From positions 23,857,152 through 23,921,151 of the forward strand of contig NC_058160.1 in NCBI RefSeq assembly GCF_020080835.1: a stretch of DNA of 64,000 nucleotides, given 5' to 3'. A model generated the notes under the pieces. The model was given only the letters and a program-made list of their open reading frames with translations. It ran no database searches and was not told the DNA's origin. Positions 1 to 11,658 of this stretch are shown here, in pieces; positions within the stretch are counted from its first letter, which is position 1, and each line of letters starts with the position of its first letter. A program made the position numbers and the translations under genes. The DNA comes from Cotesia glomerata. Its lineage: Eukaryota; Arthropoda; Insecta; Hymenoptera; Braconidae.

Positions 1-733
1 TTTAACTCTTGAGGAATATAAGATTTATATTTACTTATTTTCGATAACCCGGTGTTTTATAATTTACAAAATTGTTTTTCGGCTGGTATTCTAGATTCTA
101 TTTAAGCTAATGTATTTTATAAACTTTGAATGTAGCGGAATTTTAAATTTTCTAGAGTTTTAATAATTCGGAATGTTGTCGATCTGACTGGTTGACCGCA
201 ACCCAAACCAAAATTAACGCCACTCGGACAATCGGATTTTTACATCATTAGTGATGCAATTTTTAAATCATCTTTTTTTTTCCGTGTATAATTTGCTTTG
301 TAGTAGACCCACATCCGATTAATAGATCGTGAATAGATCATTAATTATAAATAATTTAAATTTAGACTGCATTTTATAAAAAAAAAGAATCTAGCGAGCT
401 GAAAAATCATCCTATTGTTTTGAAAATTATTGATTCCTTACGTAAAATTGAACATTTTGAGCTTTGGCAAGAATTTTTATGTCAAAAATTCAATTTTTAG
501 AGAAAAAAATGTGTTTTTTAAAAAATGCCTGTATTACGGAAACTAATAACACAAAAAAATTTTGCTTTAGCTCAAACAATCAAGAAGACTATCGCGTAAA
601 ATTTGTCTATTTCGGAAAGAATAATTTTCAAACTTGGTATCAATATTATCATAAACAAACACTAAAATTACGGTTTTTAAGGTTTTACTTCTACCACATG
701 TGAAGATACTTTTTTCTTTTTAATTTCTATGTA
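1..733. other. AT-rich non-coding sequence, no gene seen
   Basis: No ORF here has recognisable protein features. The longest open frame, at 464-703 on the plus strand, is lysine/phenylalanine/asparagine-rich as expected from AT-rich noise. It is the edge of the SLC46-like cluster on its 3' side. Confidence 0.6.
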
Positions 734-1413
734 TAGGGTAAAAGATCCCATTATTGACACTTTCTTTGATTTTGTTACTTATTCAATTAACCCTTCAGTA
801 CTCTCGCAAAACGATTTACTATCATTACTCGCGCGATGAGAAAAACTCTCACGCCTTTTGTGGAAACGCACGCATGCTTATAGTCCCTTTAATTTAAAAA
901 ATCTTAAATAAAATAAATTTCTTAAAACAAAAAAAAATTGACTTATTTAAAAATAATATTTAATAATAATACATCCAAACACAAATGCACTCTTACGGGA
1001 ACCTCCGAACTGTACCGATCAGACCCGATTTTTTAAATTCTGACCCCCCTACTTTACTATTGCGATGAGAAAATATCTCACAGAGTTAATAAAATTTATT
1101 TTATTTTTTTATAGTATAGAACAATTAAAATAATAATATTGCAATCTGAAATAATATTAATTTTTTGACAGATAGAAAAAAAATCACATAGTCATTCCAT
1201 TTGAAATTTGAAAGAAAATTTGAGTTATTGATGAGCGTGAGAGAAAATCTCATAGCGAGAGTGCTGAAGGGTTAATGAAATCATTAATTTCAATAATGAA
1301 TATATTATTTATAATCTTTAAAACCTTTAGATCAAAAAAATTTTTATTTTTTTTACAAGTAGAACATTTTTTCATTGAAAGAAAAAGTGCCACTAATGAG
1401 GTATTTTACCTTA
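734..1413. repeat. MITE of the GGTAAAAGAYCC family, interrupted by a second MITE
   Basis: The ends are inverted: the left end reads GGGTAAAAGATCCCATTATT and the right end, on the minus strand, begins AAGGTAAAATACCTCATTA, each followed by a GACACT or GGCACT block. The flanks are TA-rich, consistent with a TA-type target. Shorter relatives with the same termini lie at 21890-22093, 26546-26689 and 57087-57229. The middle of this copy is occupied by a TTAA-flanked element at 791-1271, which explains its larger size. Confidence 0.65.
791..1271. mobile_element. piggyBac-like MITE with TTAA target duplication
   Basis: The 481-bp element is flanked on both sides by TTAA (787-790 and 1272-1275). The left terminus is CCCTTCAGTACTCTCGC and the right terminus is its near-perfect inverse, GCGAGAGTGCTGAAGGG. 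Terminal CCC/GGG next to TTAA is the hallmark of piggyBac-type insertion (family knowledge). There is no transposase ORF, so it is non-autonomous. It sits inside an older MITE. Confidence 0.75.
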
Positions 1414-1546
1414 ATTTCCTGAACAAACTTTATTATTTCACTTGAAATTTTTATAAATCATAGATTTATTAAATAGTATGCATGTACATTGAAAATAAAT
1501 AACGATGTTTAATGTCTTAATAAAATAATGCACTAAATTAAAAAAA

Positions 1547-3916
1547 TTATGACGAGTTTGGTTGAGTCTGATGTTGCTTGGTTATTTTTTCACTTTTTGT
1601 CAATTTTATAGAACTATTAATAATTATCATTAGAAAAAATATTCCAGAAGACAATAAATAAACTGGTGACGGATAAGTAAAAATAAAACAAGAATATGTC
1701 AAGCTGTACAACGGAGAACTCAACAACAGTAGTATTCTCTCAGCGAGTGTTGCCAATGAAAACACTTTGCCTATAAAATAGTATTTCTTTTAATTACAAT
1801 CACTTTTTTTTTTTTTATTGATTAATATTAAATAAATAAATACCTAAATCTTTTGCCGGGGTCGATTGAGACATCAGAGACCGGGTTGAAGGGAGTACAA
1901 TACCACGAAAAACTCCTAAACAAATTTGCCCATACATATGCCAGGTCTTCGTAGCGAAGGAAAGTGATAGAGCACTTAACATGCCTGATACACATCCGAT
2001 TAGTATTGCAGTAATGTCGGTGAGACCTAAAGCAATAATTACTTTATTAAATTATTAACAGAATTAAAAAAAAAATAATCTTGATACATACTTCAATTTT
2101 AATGACATTGAAATCAACAGACATCTTACAATTTTAAAAATTTTTATAACAATTAAATTATTATGAAAAAAAATTCCACATGCAGAAATTAAAAAAAATA
2201 AATGCGAATTTAAAAAAATATTTGTTTTATCACAATTGATTTGTTATAAAAATTTGAAAAATTTTCAGAAGTCTGCTGATTTCAGAATCATAAATTTTAC
2301 CCATATAACTTTTCGTTAATTTAATAGCACTAAATGTTCCAACAATTAATAAAATTAAAGTGAAACTTCTGAAAATCGAATATTGAGTGATATTCCAACC
2401 GAATTTTGCATTCACGAATAAAAACAGAACTTGATTATTCCCGTCCGTTGTTATTTTATAAAACGATAAAGTTATTAAACAACTCCAGAGTAAACTACGA
2501 TCGATGCCATCAGTTTTCTTAATTAAAATGAAAATTGATTTTCTAACGATAGATAAACTGAACGAATCACCCCATTTTTTCTAAAAAAAATAAAATTCAT
2601 TAAAAATTCCTTTTATATCAGTTGATTAACCCGTAGTGGTCATTATGGGTCTAGATGACCCGAGGAAATTTTTCAGTTGCTATACAGATGATATCTGTGG
2701 TACTATCTATTATTGTTTGAAGATTTTTTGAGCTTCATGGAAATTTACGATGTCAATTGCACAAACCAATATACTTTTTGAAAAGCTCGATATGATAACA
2801 CTTTTTTTTTTCGAAGTATGCGATATCCAGAGTAGAATCCCGGAGGTAATTTTTATTTATCTTAAAAAATGAAGTTTTTATGAAGTTTTTAGTAAAAAAA
2901 AGTCAAATTTTTCGAAATTTGACTTTCTCGCATTTTTTTTAGAATTAAACAATTAAAAAAAAAAATCAAAAAACGATTGAGTTATCCAACGAAAGTGTTA
3001 AGAATTACTCTTATGTACGGCTCAAGTGAAAATATTGAAAAAAACGCAAGTAGCAACAATTTTTTCCGAGCATGGGGTCAACTAGACCCATTATGACCAC
3101 TACGGGTTAATTACAAGTTACTTCAAAACTTACATCAGATTTATTTTTTACTGACTCAGGTACCAAAACTATTGTATAAAATAATGCTAATGAAGTTAAT
3201 ATTGTGGCAATTATAAATAAAAACATATATCCGATTTTTTCAAATATCATTGGTCCAATAAGAAGTCCAATAACTAGTCCAATTTTTGCTGATAATTGCA
3301 AATAAGTTAAACGCGTTGCACGTTTATCTGGCTCCGTAATGTCAGATACGTAGCAATTAGTTGCTAATACAAGTCCACAGTCTAAAAAAGCTGACGGTAT
3401 TGAAGAAAGCAAAAACATCCATGGATTTACATCAAAACAACTTAGTATTGATAAAATTGTATATTTACAGGTGGGAACTAAAATCAAAATAAATAATTAA
3501 TTGAAATTTTAACAAGTTATAAAATTTTTTAATTACCAAAGCATCCGAGTACTAGAAAAGGTTTTCTTCCGTGTTTGTCACTCCAAGGACCGACAAATAA
3601 TGTTAATAAAGTTGGAAAAATATTTTCAAATAATGATTTTGTCATAATTATATAACTGGTCTGTGGCTGGACAATTTCTTGGAGTAATTGAGCATCATTA
3701 CTACTAGTGTTTGTGTGAAAAATATCACATTTTGTTTTATTTATCACGAGAGTATGTCTACATGTTTGATAAAGTATCATTTCAGTGAAAACATTGCCTG
3801 AGGAATAAGTATTTAATTAATTTAATTATTAATTATAATCATTATCACATTGATTAATAATTAATCATACATGTCATTCCATCAGCTATCATTATCAATA
3901 ATATCAGTGGTTCCAT
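1547..3916 (-). CDS. SLC46-like (proton-coupled folate transporter-like) MFS carrier, copy A
   Basis: Six coding exons on the minus strand: 3871-3916, 3537-3797, 3134-3477, 2301-2580, 1844-2026 and 1547-1770, which give about 445 residues. Exon 2 carries the MFS motif A region GPWSDKHGRKP, exon 3 has SDITEPDKRA, and exon 5 has LPSTRSLMS, all typical of the SLC46 family, which moves folates or other organic solutes across membranes with protons. The substrate here is unknown. Intron phases (1,1,0,1,1) match the other four copies. It is odd at its start: the four sister genes have 17-22 residues before the MEPP motif, but here an in-frame TAG lies upstream, so translation can only begin at the motif's own methionine. 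A MITE lies in intron 3 and another ends just before the exon 4 donor. It could be a shortened functional copy or an early pseudogene. Confidence 0.75.
2103..2291. repeat. MITE of the ACAGACATCT family in intron 4 of copy A
   Basis: The left end reads TGACATTGAAATCAACAGAC and the right end is its imperfect inverse (AGTCTGCTGATTTCAGAATC). The right end stops about nine bases before the splice donor of exon 4. The same termini recur at 25331-25534, 26225-26783 and 37617-37824. Confidence 0.55.
2630..3106. mobile_element. piggyBac-like MITE in intron 3 of copy A
   Basis: The 477-bp element is bounded by TTAA at 2626-2629 and 3107-3110. The left terminus CCCGTAGTGGTCATTATGGG is mirrored at the right end (CCCATTATGACCACTACGGG). 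It has the same insertion rules as the element at 791-1271 but a different terminal sequence, so it is a second family. No transposase is encoded. Confidence 0.8.
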
Positions 3917-5078
3917 AAACACGAAACCTTTCTATTTTGATTTTTCACAATTTGTTACTTTTTCATTCATTACTCACTTAAGTTTTAATTAATCTCCATA
4001 GATTTACGGTAAAAATAAATAAAATATAAAATTATAATTGTATTTATTTAATTTTAATTGTATAAATAGTATTTAGTCTATATTTTATTAACTTGTAAAT
4101 TTATTCTTAACTACTCTACTAATTTAAATTATTTTTCATTTAAACAAATTATTTTTTCACTGGGTAATGAAACAAAAATAAGTTTAACTGAGACTTCAAA
4201 AAAATGATGATGATCTCGTGAGGAATTTATGTTCATAATTACAATAATAAATCGTACAAAAATTGTTCAGCTTGCAAAAACAATGATGAACAAAAAAAAA
4301 AATATTAATGTTAACGAATAAATTAAAGTATAGTCAACTTGTTATTGAATAAAACACGCCAAAAAAAATAAATGAATACAAAATTTTGGATAATAAGATC
4401 ATATTGATATTGTGTATGTATGTTTTATCGTTAATAATTTAAATATTATTATTTTTTATATCTTCAAAAATGTCTCCACACTCATAGGACATTGCAAGAA
4501 GAAAAATCAATATTATTGTGACCAATAATAAAATTAGCATTATAACAAATCAATATCCTCTAATCTTATTAATTATTTCAATACTTTACAATTTTAATAT
4601 AAAATTAACGGTTACAAAATTTCATTAATCACGAATTTGTCTTAATGAAGTACATTTTTTGTTGTACGTTAACATTTTTTGGTGTCATGACAAAAGACCC
4701 GCAGAAAAAATACCCGCGATGGAAAAAAGGAGAGAAAAAAATTTTTTTTTTTAAAAGCGATTGCAGATTCTTGTTGATAATTGTTTTAGTTTTTGAAATC
4801 ACTTTTTAATTTTTTCTGCAATAATTAATTACTGAGATTTTGATGTTCGGGTATTTTGTTGCGTTACTTATTTTTTTTATATAAAACATTATTAAGATGT
4901 AGTTAAAATATAACTTATAATCAAATTATATTATACACAGTAAAAAATTTTGCGTCATTGCGTCAAAAAAATTAATGTTAAAAAATTTTGTTAAATTTAC
5001 AGATAAAAATTTTTAAAATTTGACACAAAATTTTTTGACGCAATGACGCAAAATTTTTTACTATGCAGAAATAAAATA
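3917..5078. other. Intergenic spacer between SLC46-like copies A and B
   Basis: AT-rich and without a supported ORF. It should hold the promoter of copy A and the 3' untranslated region of copy B. The only structured item is the palindromic element at 4939-5062. Confidence 0.5.
4939..5062. repeat. Palindromic MITE next to the stop codon of copy B
   Basis: Arms of about 32 bp are inverted (AGTAAAAAATTTTGCGTCAT on the left, its complement on the right), separated by a short AT-rich loop. It ends about 16 bp after the copy B stop codon, so it is probably transcribed within that gene's 3' UTR and could form a long hairpin in the mRNA. Confidence 0.65.
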
Positions 5079-8000
5079 TCAATTTGCTTGAATAGGTTGG
5101 TCAGATTTCTTCCCAAAATATTTAAAGTTGATGAATATAATTATGAATATCATTGAACAAAATATTGCCGCAGTTAAAAGATAAACTGGTGATGGATAAG
5201 CAGATATATTTGAAGTATATAGAAGGGAATACAACGGAGCACTTCCCAGTGGAAGGAGCGTCTCCACAAAAGAAACTAGTGAAAAACTTTTTCCTTAAAT
5301 AAAAATAAAGCATTTCATTGATTATTAAAACTTTCTTTCAAATTTATGCCAATAAAACACATCAATATTTACCTGTATCATCAACAGGAACAGATTTTGA
5401 TAAAAGAGATCGAACTGTAGGTAATAAAACACCAGAGAACATTCCCAGGCCTATTTCTAGATACATGTGCCAAGGTTTTGACACAAAGGCAAGACATAAC
5501 ACTGCTGATAAACCGGAAATACATCCTATTAGCGCCTCTGTGATGTCTGACATACCTGTAAGGATAATCAAAAGAAAATTTATTTATTTTATTTCAAAGA
5601 TTAGTAAGATTTGTGTAAAAATTTACCTAGATAATCTCTCATTATTTTTAAACCAACAAATGTTCCAATGATAGAAGTGATCATAGATATACTACTAAAC
5701 ATTGAGTATTGCACAACATTCCAGCCAATTTTAGCGTTCACGAATAAATAACTAATATCCGTATTTCCATGGGCCTGAATTCTAAATAAAGATACCACTA
5801 ATAAACAGCTAAAAAACAGTCCGCGATTCAAGCCATCACGTTTTTTTGTATACGTCAAAATTAATTGTTTGATTAAAGACAGATCAAATGGATTTCCCCA
5901 TTTTTCCTAGAAGATAAATTAAAGACAGATTATTCTTGCTATAAACTAATAAGTTAGTTGTAAATTGTAACTGTAATTAATATTATATAATAAAAACTTA
6001 CCTCTGATTTGTTTTTCACGGTTTCAGGTAGCATGAATATTACATAAAGCAGCGATAATAAACAAAGTAAAGTAGCAATCATAAATAATTTTGTATAATT
6101 AAGTTTTTGAAATATCAACGGACCAGTAAAGGTACCAATTACTAGTCCAATTTTGACACACGTTTGCAGGCACGCTAAATGCCAAGCACGTTTATCTGGT
6201 TCAGTAGTATCAGATATGTAGCAAATTGTTGCTAGTAGCAGTCCAGAGCCCAGGAGAGCTGTTGGTACGTAGGCTAATAACAGCAGCCATGGGCTTACAT
6301 CAAAGCTACTCAATACTGATAAAATAATGAATCTACAAACTGGAACTGTAACAAAAAATATTTTATTATTTATAAATAAATATGAAGAATAAAACTTGAA
6401 TAATTCTTAACAGAATTCTATGCTAATAAATGGAGAGCCGGTTTTTTTGTTCGGTTATATTGCGAAAACTACTGAACTGATCGGAAAAATACTTATAGTC
6501 TACTGTCCCTACTACGAAGTGTTTGGCAACAAAATTCTAAACCGGACAAACTTAATTGATTTTTATGTAAAAAAATGTGAGGAATTCAATGGTGCTATTT
6601 GCCAAACTGCATGAGTAACAGCAAATTAGTTATTAGCAAAAAGGTGTGCAAATCGATGCTAGGTCATACTTTAATCGCTATTTATATTATAGTTAATAAA
6701 GATGATTGCCTGAAATATTTTTTTTTGGCAAGCCCCATTATTGGTTCATACGAACCAACCATTTTTTTTTATAAAAATCAATTAATTATTAGTCCAAAAT
6801 AATTAATAAACTTTTACAAGCGAATGCTAACAGCTGAGTGAGTTACCGACGCAGTCCGCGCAGCTCCGAGCGACTGGCGGTGATGCGCGCGCAACTGTTT
6901 CGTTCAAATCACTCTTCTAGGTGATGTCTCTGATAAAAATAATTTAACGTGATAATAATTATTTAAGTATAAAAATAACTACGAAAAAACCATTTATACT
7001 AACTTATACTATAATTAACTATTTGCAATATTATAATTAGTTTTTAACGTCGTCATTAAAAACAAATTAAAATATATTGTAGCCTTTTGTCAAATTAAAA
7101 TCAGAAATTTACTTTTACACTTATAATACTTTACTTAATTTCAGAATTTTTTAAATATTTATCGAGCTTTGTAATTATATAAAAGATTTTAGTAACTGTT
7201 CGTGGCTTAAAAATAAAATGATGTCTAAGTTTCCTGGTATTAGTAAGTATAAATGATTTTTTTGCGGTAATATTTACTGATAATTAATTAAAATTTTTAT
7301 ACTTAAATATTGAATGAGTATAATGTCAATATTAAAAGTAAAAAATAGTAACAACTATCAGTTGAATTTAATATTAAATAATTATTATCACGTTAAATTA
7401 TTTTTATCAGAGACATCACCTAGAAGGGTGATTTGAACGAAACAGTTGCGCGCGCATCACCGCCAGTCGCTCGGAGCTGCGCGGACTGCGTCGGTAACTC
7501 ACTCAGCTGTTAGCATTCGCTTGTAAAAGTTTATTAATTATTTTGGACTAATAATTAATTGATTTTTATAAAAAAAAATGGTTGGTTCGTATGAACCAAT
7601 AATGGGGCTTGCCAAAAAAAAATATTTCAGGCAATCATCTTTATTAACTATAATATAAATAGCGATTAAAGTATGACCTAGCATCGATTTGCACACCTTT
7701 TTGCTAATAACTAATTTGCTGTTACTCATGCAGTTTGGCAAATAGCACCATTGAATTCCTCACATTTTTTTACATAAAAATCAATTAAGTTTGTCTGGTT
7801 TAGAATTTTGTTGCCAAACACTTCGTAGTAGGGACAGTAGACTATTATACCATAAGATACAGCGTGTTTCGGAGAAGGTTTTCATATATGATATGTTGGT
7901 GATTACTTATTCGGAACCTACATTTTTTTGATTTAGAAATAATGAATTCTTATTATAACTAAATTTTTTTTATTCGATTGTCATTTGTTTAAAATAAATT

Positions 8001-8804
8001 TTTTAATTCTATTGATTATGTTTATATACTAGGCAGATTTCTTCACTTATGAAACCTGCAATTTCTTTTAACTGAAACTTTAAATGCTCATTACATTTTT
8101 TTTTTTTTCATATTAATTATTATTCATTTTTGTAAGAAAGACACGGGAATGTTATAATGATTGCACATTGAAAGTTACAATGAATATTAACTAGAATAAT
8201 TACATGGATAAAATGTAGATGCCAATTCGATAGAATTTGGAATATGTGCAAGTCAAAACAATACTCTAATTAAATTATAAGTTTAGATCTAAAAATTCAA
8301 TTCTATAAAACGCTCAGCAGAGCGGGCGAGTAACAGCTAGTAAATTAATAATTACCAAAATAGCCAGCTATGATTAGCGGTTTTCTTCCATACTTGTCGC
8401 TCCAAGGTCCCAAAAATAATATCAATAGTGCCGGTAGAATACCTTTTATTAGCGATCTACTGATTAAAAGATAACTCATATGTGGTTGGACAATTTTAGT
8501 CAGATTTTTGGCGTCTTCACTGCTGCTGTTTGTATGCAAAATATCACAGTTACTTTTGTTTTCACCCATTACTTGTTGACACGTTTGAAAAAGCATCAAA
8601 TCGGTGATTACATTAGCTGAAAAAAATAAATATAATTAATTAATTAAACACTTTACATAATTTATAAGTTTATAATAATTAATCTTACTTACAAGTCATT
8701 CCATTTGCCAATAACAGCAGAAAAATCGGAGGTTCCATCAATAAAAAGTGTTTCCATTCCGATTTTATAGTGTTTATATTTTTTTTATCCATTGTTTTCT
8801 CCAT
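5079..8804 (-). CDS. SLC46-like MFS carrier, copy B
   Basis: Six exons: 8693-8804, 8356-8616, 6002-6345, 5627-5906, 5373-5555 and 5079-5293, giving about 464 residues. The start is the first in-frame ATG of exon 1 (8804), followed by about 22 residues before the conserved MEPPIFLLLL membrane segment. GPWSDKYGRKPL (end of exon 2), SDTTEPDKRAW (exon 3), and LPTVRSLLSKSVPVDDTGK across exons 5/6 place it in SLC46. All frames are open and all splice phases agree with the sister genes. Intron 2 has grown to 2 kb because a Helitron at 6417-8340, itself interrupted, has landed in it. The gene otherwise looks functional. Confidence 0.85.
6417..8340 (+). mobile_element. Non-autonomous Helitron in intron 2 of copy B, split by another element
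   Basis: The 5' end begins TCTATGCTAATAAATGGAGA and is followed by a stretch (AACTACTGAACTGATCGGAA) that resembles the conserved 5' region of animal Helitrons. The 3' end has a short GC-rich hairpin (CGCTC-AGCA-GAGCG), then GGCGAGTAACAG and the terminal CTAG, followed by T in the flank. TC...CTRR ends with a 3' hairpin and no target duplication are Helitron hallmarks (family knowledge). No Rep/helicase ORF is present. The interior from 6496 to 7844 belongs to a later insertion; without it the Helitron would be about 575 bp. Confidence 0.75.
6496..7844. mobile_element. Long-inverted-arm DNA element (TTA target duplication) nested in the Helitron
   Basis: The 1,349-bp element has arms of about 470 bp (6496-6966 and 7375-7844) that differ at only a few positions, and starts TAGTCTACTGTCCCTACTAC. 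TTA flanks both ends (6493-6495, 7845-7847). The arms contain a GC-rich block (6840-6900) and an identical 67-codon ORF in inverted orientation (6599-6802 plus, 7538-7741 minus) with no recognised domain. The single-copy core (about 410 bp) has a TATA-like TATATAAAAG at 7176-7185 and an ATG at 7219 followed by a GTAAGT donor-like site. The TTA duplication suggests PIF/Harbinger-type integration, but no transposase is seen, so the class is open. Confidence 0.75.
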
Positions 8805-9528
8805 TGAAGAAGTTTGAATTAATAAACTATCTACTTAAAAATAATAAAACTACTGCAGAACGTCAATGCGACAACATTGAATGCTAAATGAAAAAAAAAT
8901 AAAAATAAAGAAGTCAGAAGAATACATCTGTTCATCACTTATGACACGGTCATTTTACGACTTCCTATTTTTTAAAAAAATTATTTAGTTGCTATTATAA
9001 TTATTATCATTGCTATATCATTATTTTATGGACAGATAACAAATAATTTTCATTTATTTCTGTAATTATTGTAATTTGTGATATTATCGTATTTTTTAAT
9101 CAACGTTGTGGTATATAGACATACAAAAGTATTTTTACGTAAAAATAGTTATTAACAATGAAGGTCATCGTCATTGTACTTTTTATACACATATCAGTAA
9201 AATTTTTACAACCTTTTTTTTTATTTTTCTATAATTAAATATATTCTTCCCAAGTTCGACTCAGGGCGACTTAATAATTAACTTCTATTATGATTTATAA
9301 TATATTAATAAAAAATAAAAAATTATATTGTCTGAGATGATTTATCATATCACATTTAATCTTTTAATCGATTGAGTAATAAGTAACATTATGACTACTA
9401 TTTAATGCATAATATCAGTCTTTTAATCAGTATTATGATGAAAAAATAAAAGTCATCACAATAAAACTAGAATTTACGTAAATGAATCAAATTATAAGTT
9501 TGAAATGTTTAATTTTTACAACAGAAAG
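8805..9528. other. Intergenic spacer between copies B and C
   Basis: AT-rich, with no supported ORF or clear repeat. It should contain the promoter of copy B and the 3' end of copy C. Confidence 0.5.
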
Positions 9529-11286
9529 TTAAATTTCAGGTTCATCGAGTGATTTTTCTTCAGAGTATTTTAAATATATAAATATGCCAACGAAAAATAT
9601 TAAAGCGAAAATTCCGGCAGTCATTAAATATACGGGAGATGGATATGTTGCTATGTATGAAGAATATAGTAAACTATATAATGGAGAGCTTCCTAATGGT
9701 AATAAAGTATCGAGAAATGTCACCAATGAAAAAGTTTTGCCTATAAAAAAAATGTACATTAATATAATACTAACAATTAAGAAAAAATATATATTTTTGA
9801 TTGTTTAAAATAAAAATTTTACCTGAATCGTTGGGAGGAGTTGATTCAGTAATAAGCGATCGTGAAGTCGGTAATATGACACCCATAAAAATTCCTAAAC
9901 ATGCAAATAGCCACATATGCCAATCTTTTGACGTAATTGAGATACACAACGATGCTAATATACCTGATAAACTTCCTACTAATAATATCGTAATGTTTGA
10001 AAAACCTGGAACATTAAAACACTCAGTGGTTTTAAATTAACATAATAATAGCTTTACAAACAGCAAATAGTTACCCATGTAATCTTTCATCAATTTGAGA
10101 CTACTAAATGTTCCGACAATTGATATAACCATGGACAAACTGTTGAACATGGAATAATCTACAATATTCCAACCGAGTTTAGCATTGACGAATAAATAAA
10201 TTACATTCGTATGTCCATTTGTTACTATTCTATATAATGACACTATTAATAGACAATTCCAAAGTAATCCACGATTTAAGCCGTCGCGTTGTTTAGTACA
10301 TGAAAATATTAATTGTTTAACGAAAGACAGGTTCAGTGGATTGCCCCATTTCTTCTGAAGAAAATACATAAAAAATATTTGATATTATTATAATTAGTTG
10401 TAGTTATTAGTTATAATTTATAACAAACTTACGTCTGGTTTCTTTTTTATAGACTCAGGTACTATGAAGAATACGTAAAGCAATGAAAATAAACTAAGTG
10501 AAGCAGCGATAACAAATAAATACATGTAACCGAGTCGCTGGAATATGAATGCACCACTAAAAGTACCGATTATTAAACCAACATGAACGCATGTTTGTAA
10601 ACAGGCTAATCGCCATGGCCGTTTATCTGGTTCTGTAGTATCGGATACGTAACAAGTTGTTGCCAATAAAAGACCGGAACCTAAAAGAGCTGTCGGTAGA
10701 TAGGATAATAATATCAGCCATGGATTGGCATCAAAGTATGTTAGAATAAACATTATTATGTATCTACAAAGTGAAACTGAAAATAAGAAAGTTTTTTAAA
10801 AAATTGATATATATTTAAAAATTTATAAATCTCTATTTACTTAAAATATATTACCAAAATATCCAATTAATATAAGAGGTTTTCTTCCGTATTTATCACT
10901 CCAAGGACCAAAGAATAGTATCAACATTGCGGGAAATATACTTCGCATTATTGATGTACACATTATTATATTACTCGCATACGGTTGAATAATTTTCTGC
11001 AATGCTCGTGCTTCTTCACTACTGCTATTTGTGTGTAAAATATCACAACTTGTCGTATTTTCTCCTATTACTTGTCGGCATGTTTGGAAGACTATCAGAT
11101 CCACCAGGACATTAGCTGTAAAAAGTTATAAATTACAATTAGTTAATCAAACATCTGTAATTGTTTTTAAATACAATTAAATTTACTTGTCAGTCCGTTT
11201 GCCAACAACGATAAAAAGACAGGTGGTTCCATCAGATAAAAATGACACCATCCTTTGTTTTCCAATTGCACATTTTTATCATTCAT
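9529..11286 (-). CDS. SLC46-like MFS carrier, copy C
   Basis: Six exons: 11187-11286, 10855-11115, 10433-10776, 10075-10354, 9823-10005 and 9529-9740, giving about 459 residues. The start chosen (11286) aligns with the starts of copies D and E; an in-frame ATG 72 nt upstream exists but would add a lysine-rich stretch not seen in the sisters. GPWSDKYGRKPL, SDTTEPDKRPW and LPTSRSLIT are present. Exon 5 has diverged most in its later part (ITESTPPNDSG where the sisters have versions of SKS.P.DD.G). Introns are all short (66-85 nt) and free of transposons, which makes this the most compact member of the array. A membrane solute carrier role is inferred from the family; the substrate is unknown. 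Confidence 0.85.
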
Positions 11287-11658
11287 CACTTGACTGATTT
11301 TAATTTTATTAAAAATATAAAATTTTTTTTTTAAATAAATAAAGTATATTTCTTTCAATCACAACTCAGAATTATTTTTATTAAATAATTTAAATGCTAT
11401 TTTTAATTTTTATTTTATTAATTAATATTATATAAAAAAATATTTATAAATTTTGGCAGTTTAGTTATGTAATTATATTATAGTTGTTACACTCATTGTT
11501 ATACAATAGAGCTTCACAAGAAGATATCACAAAACTGTTATAATTTCTTAATATTAATTCTCATAATTATAATGTTCACTTTTTGAATAATTTTACTAAT
11601 TCGATTTAGTTTAACTTTAACTGGTTATTGCCGCACTGATAAAGGAAGTAAAGAAATA
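11287..11658. other. Short spacer between copies C and D
   Basis: About 370 bp of AT-rich sequence; no gene or repeat recognised. It must hold the copy C promoter and the copy D 3' UTR. Confidence 0.5.

Noticed and set aside
464..703. 79-codon plus-strand ORF
   Set aside because: Composition is dominated by K, N, F and Y from AT-rich sequence; no domain or neighbouring exon signals.
5318..5671. 117-codon plus-strand ORF opposite SLC46-like copy B
   Set aside because: Shadow of exons 5 and 4 of copy B on the other strand.
6599..6802. 67-codon ORF as a real gene
   Set aside because: It occurs twice in inverted arms of a mobile element and has no recognised domain; kept only as a note on the element.
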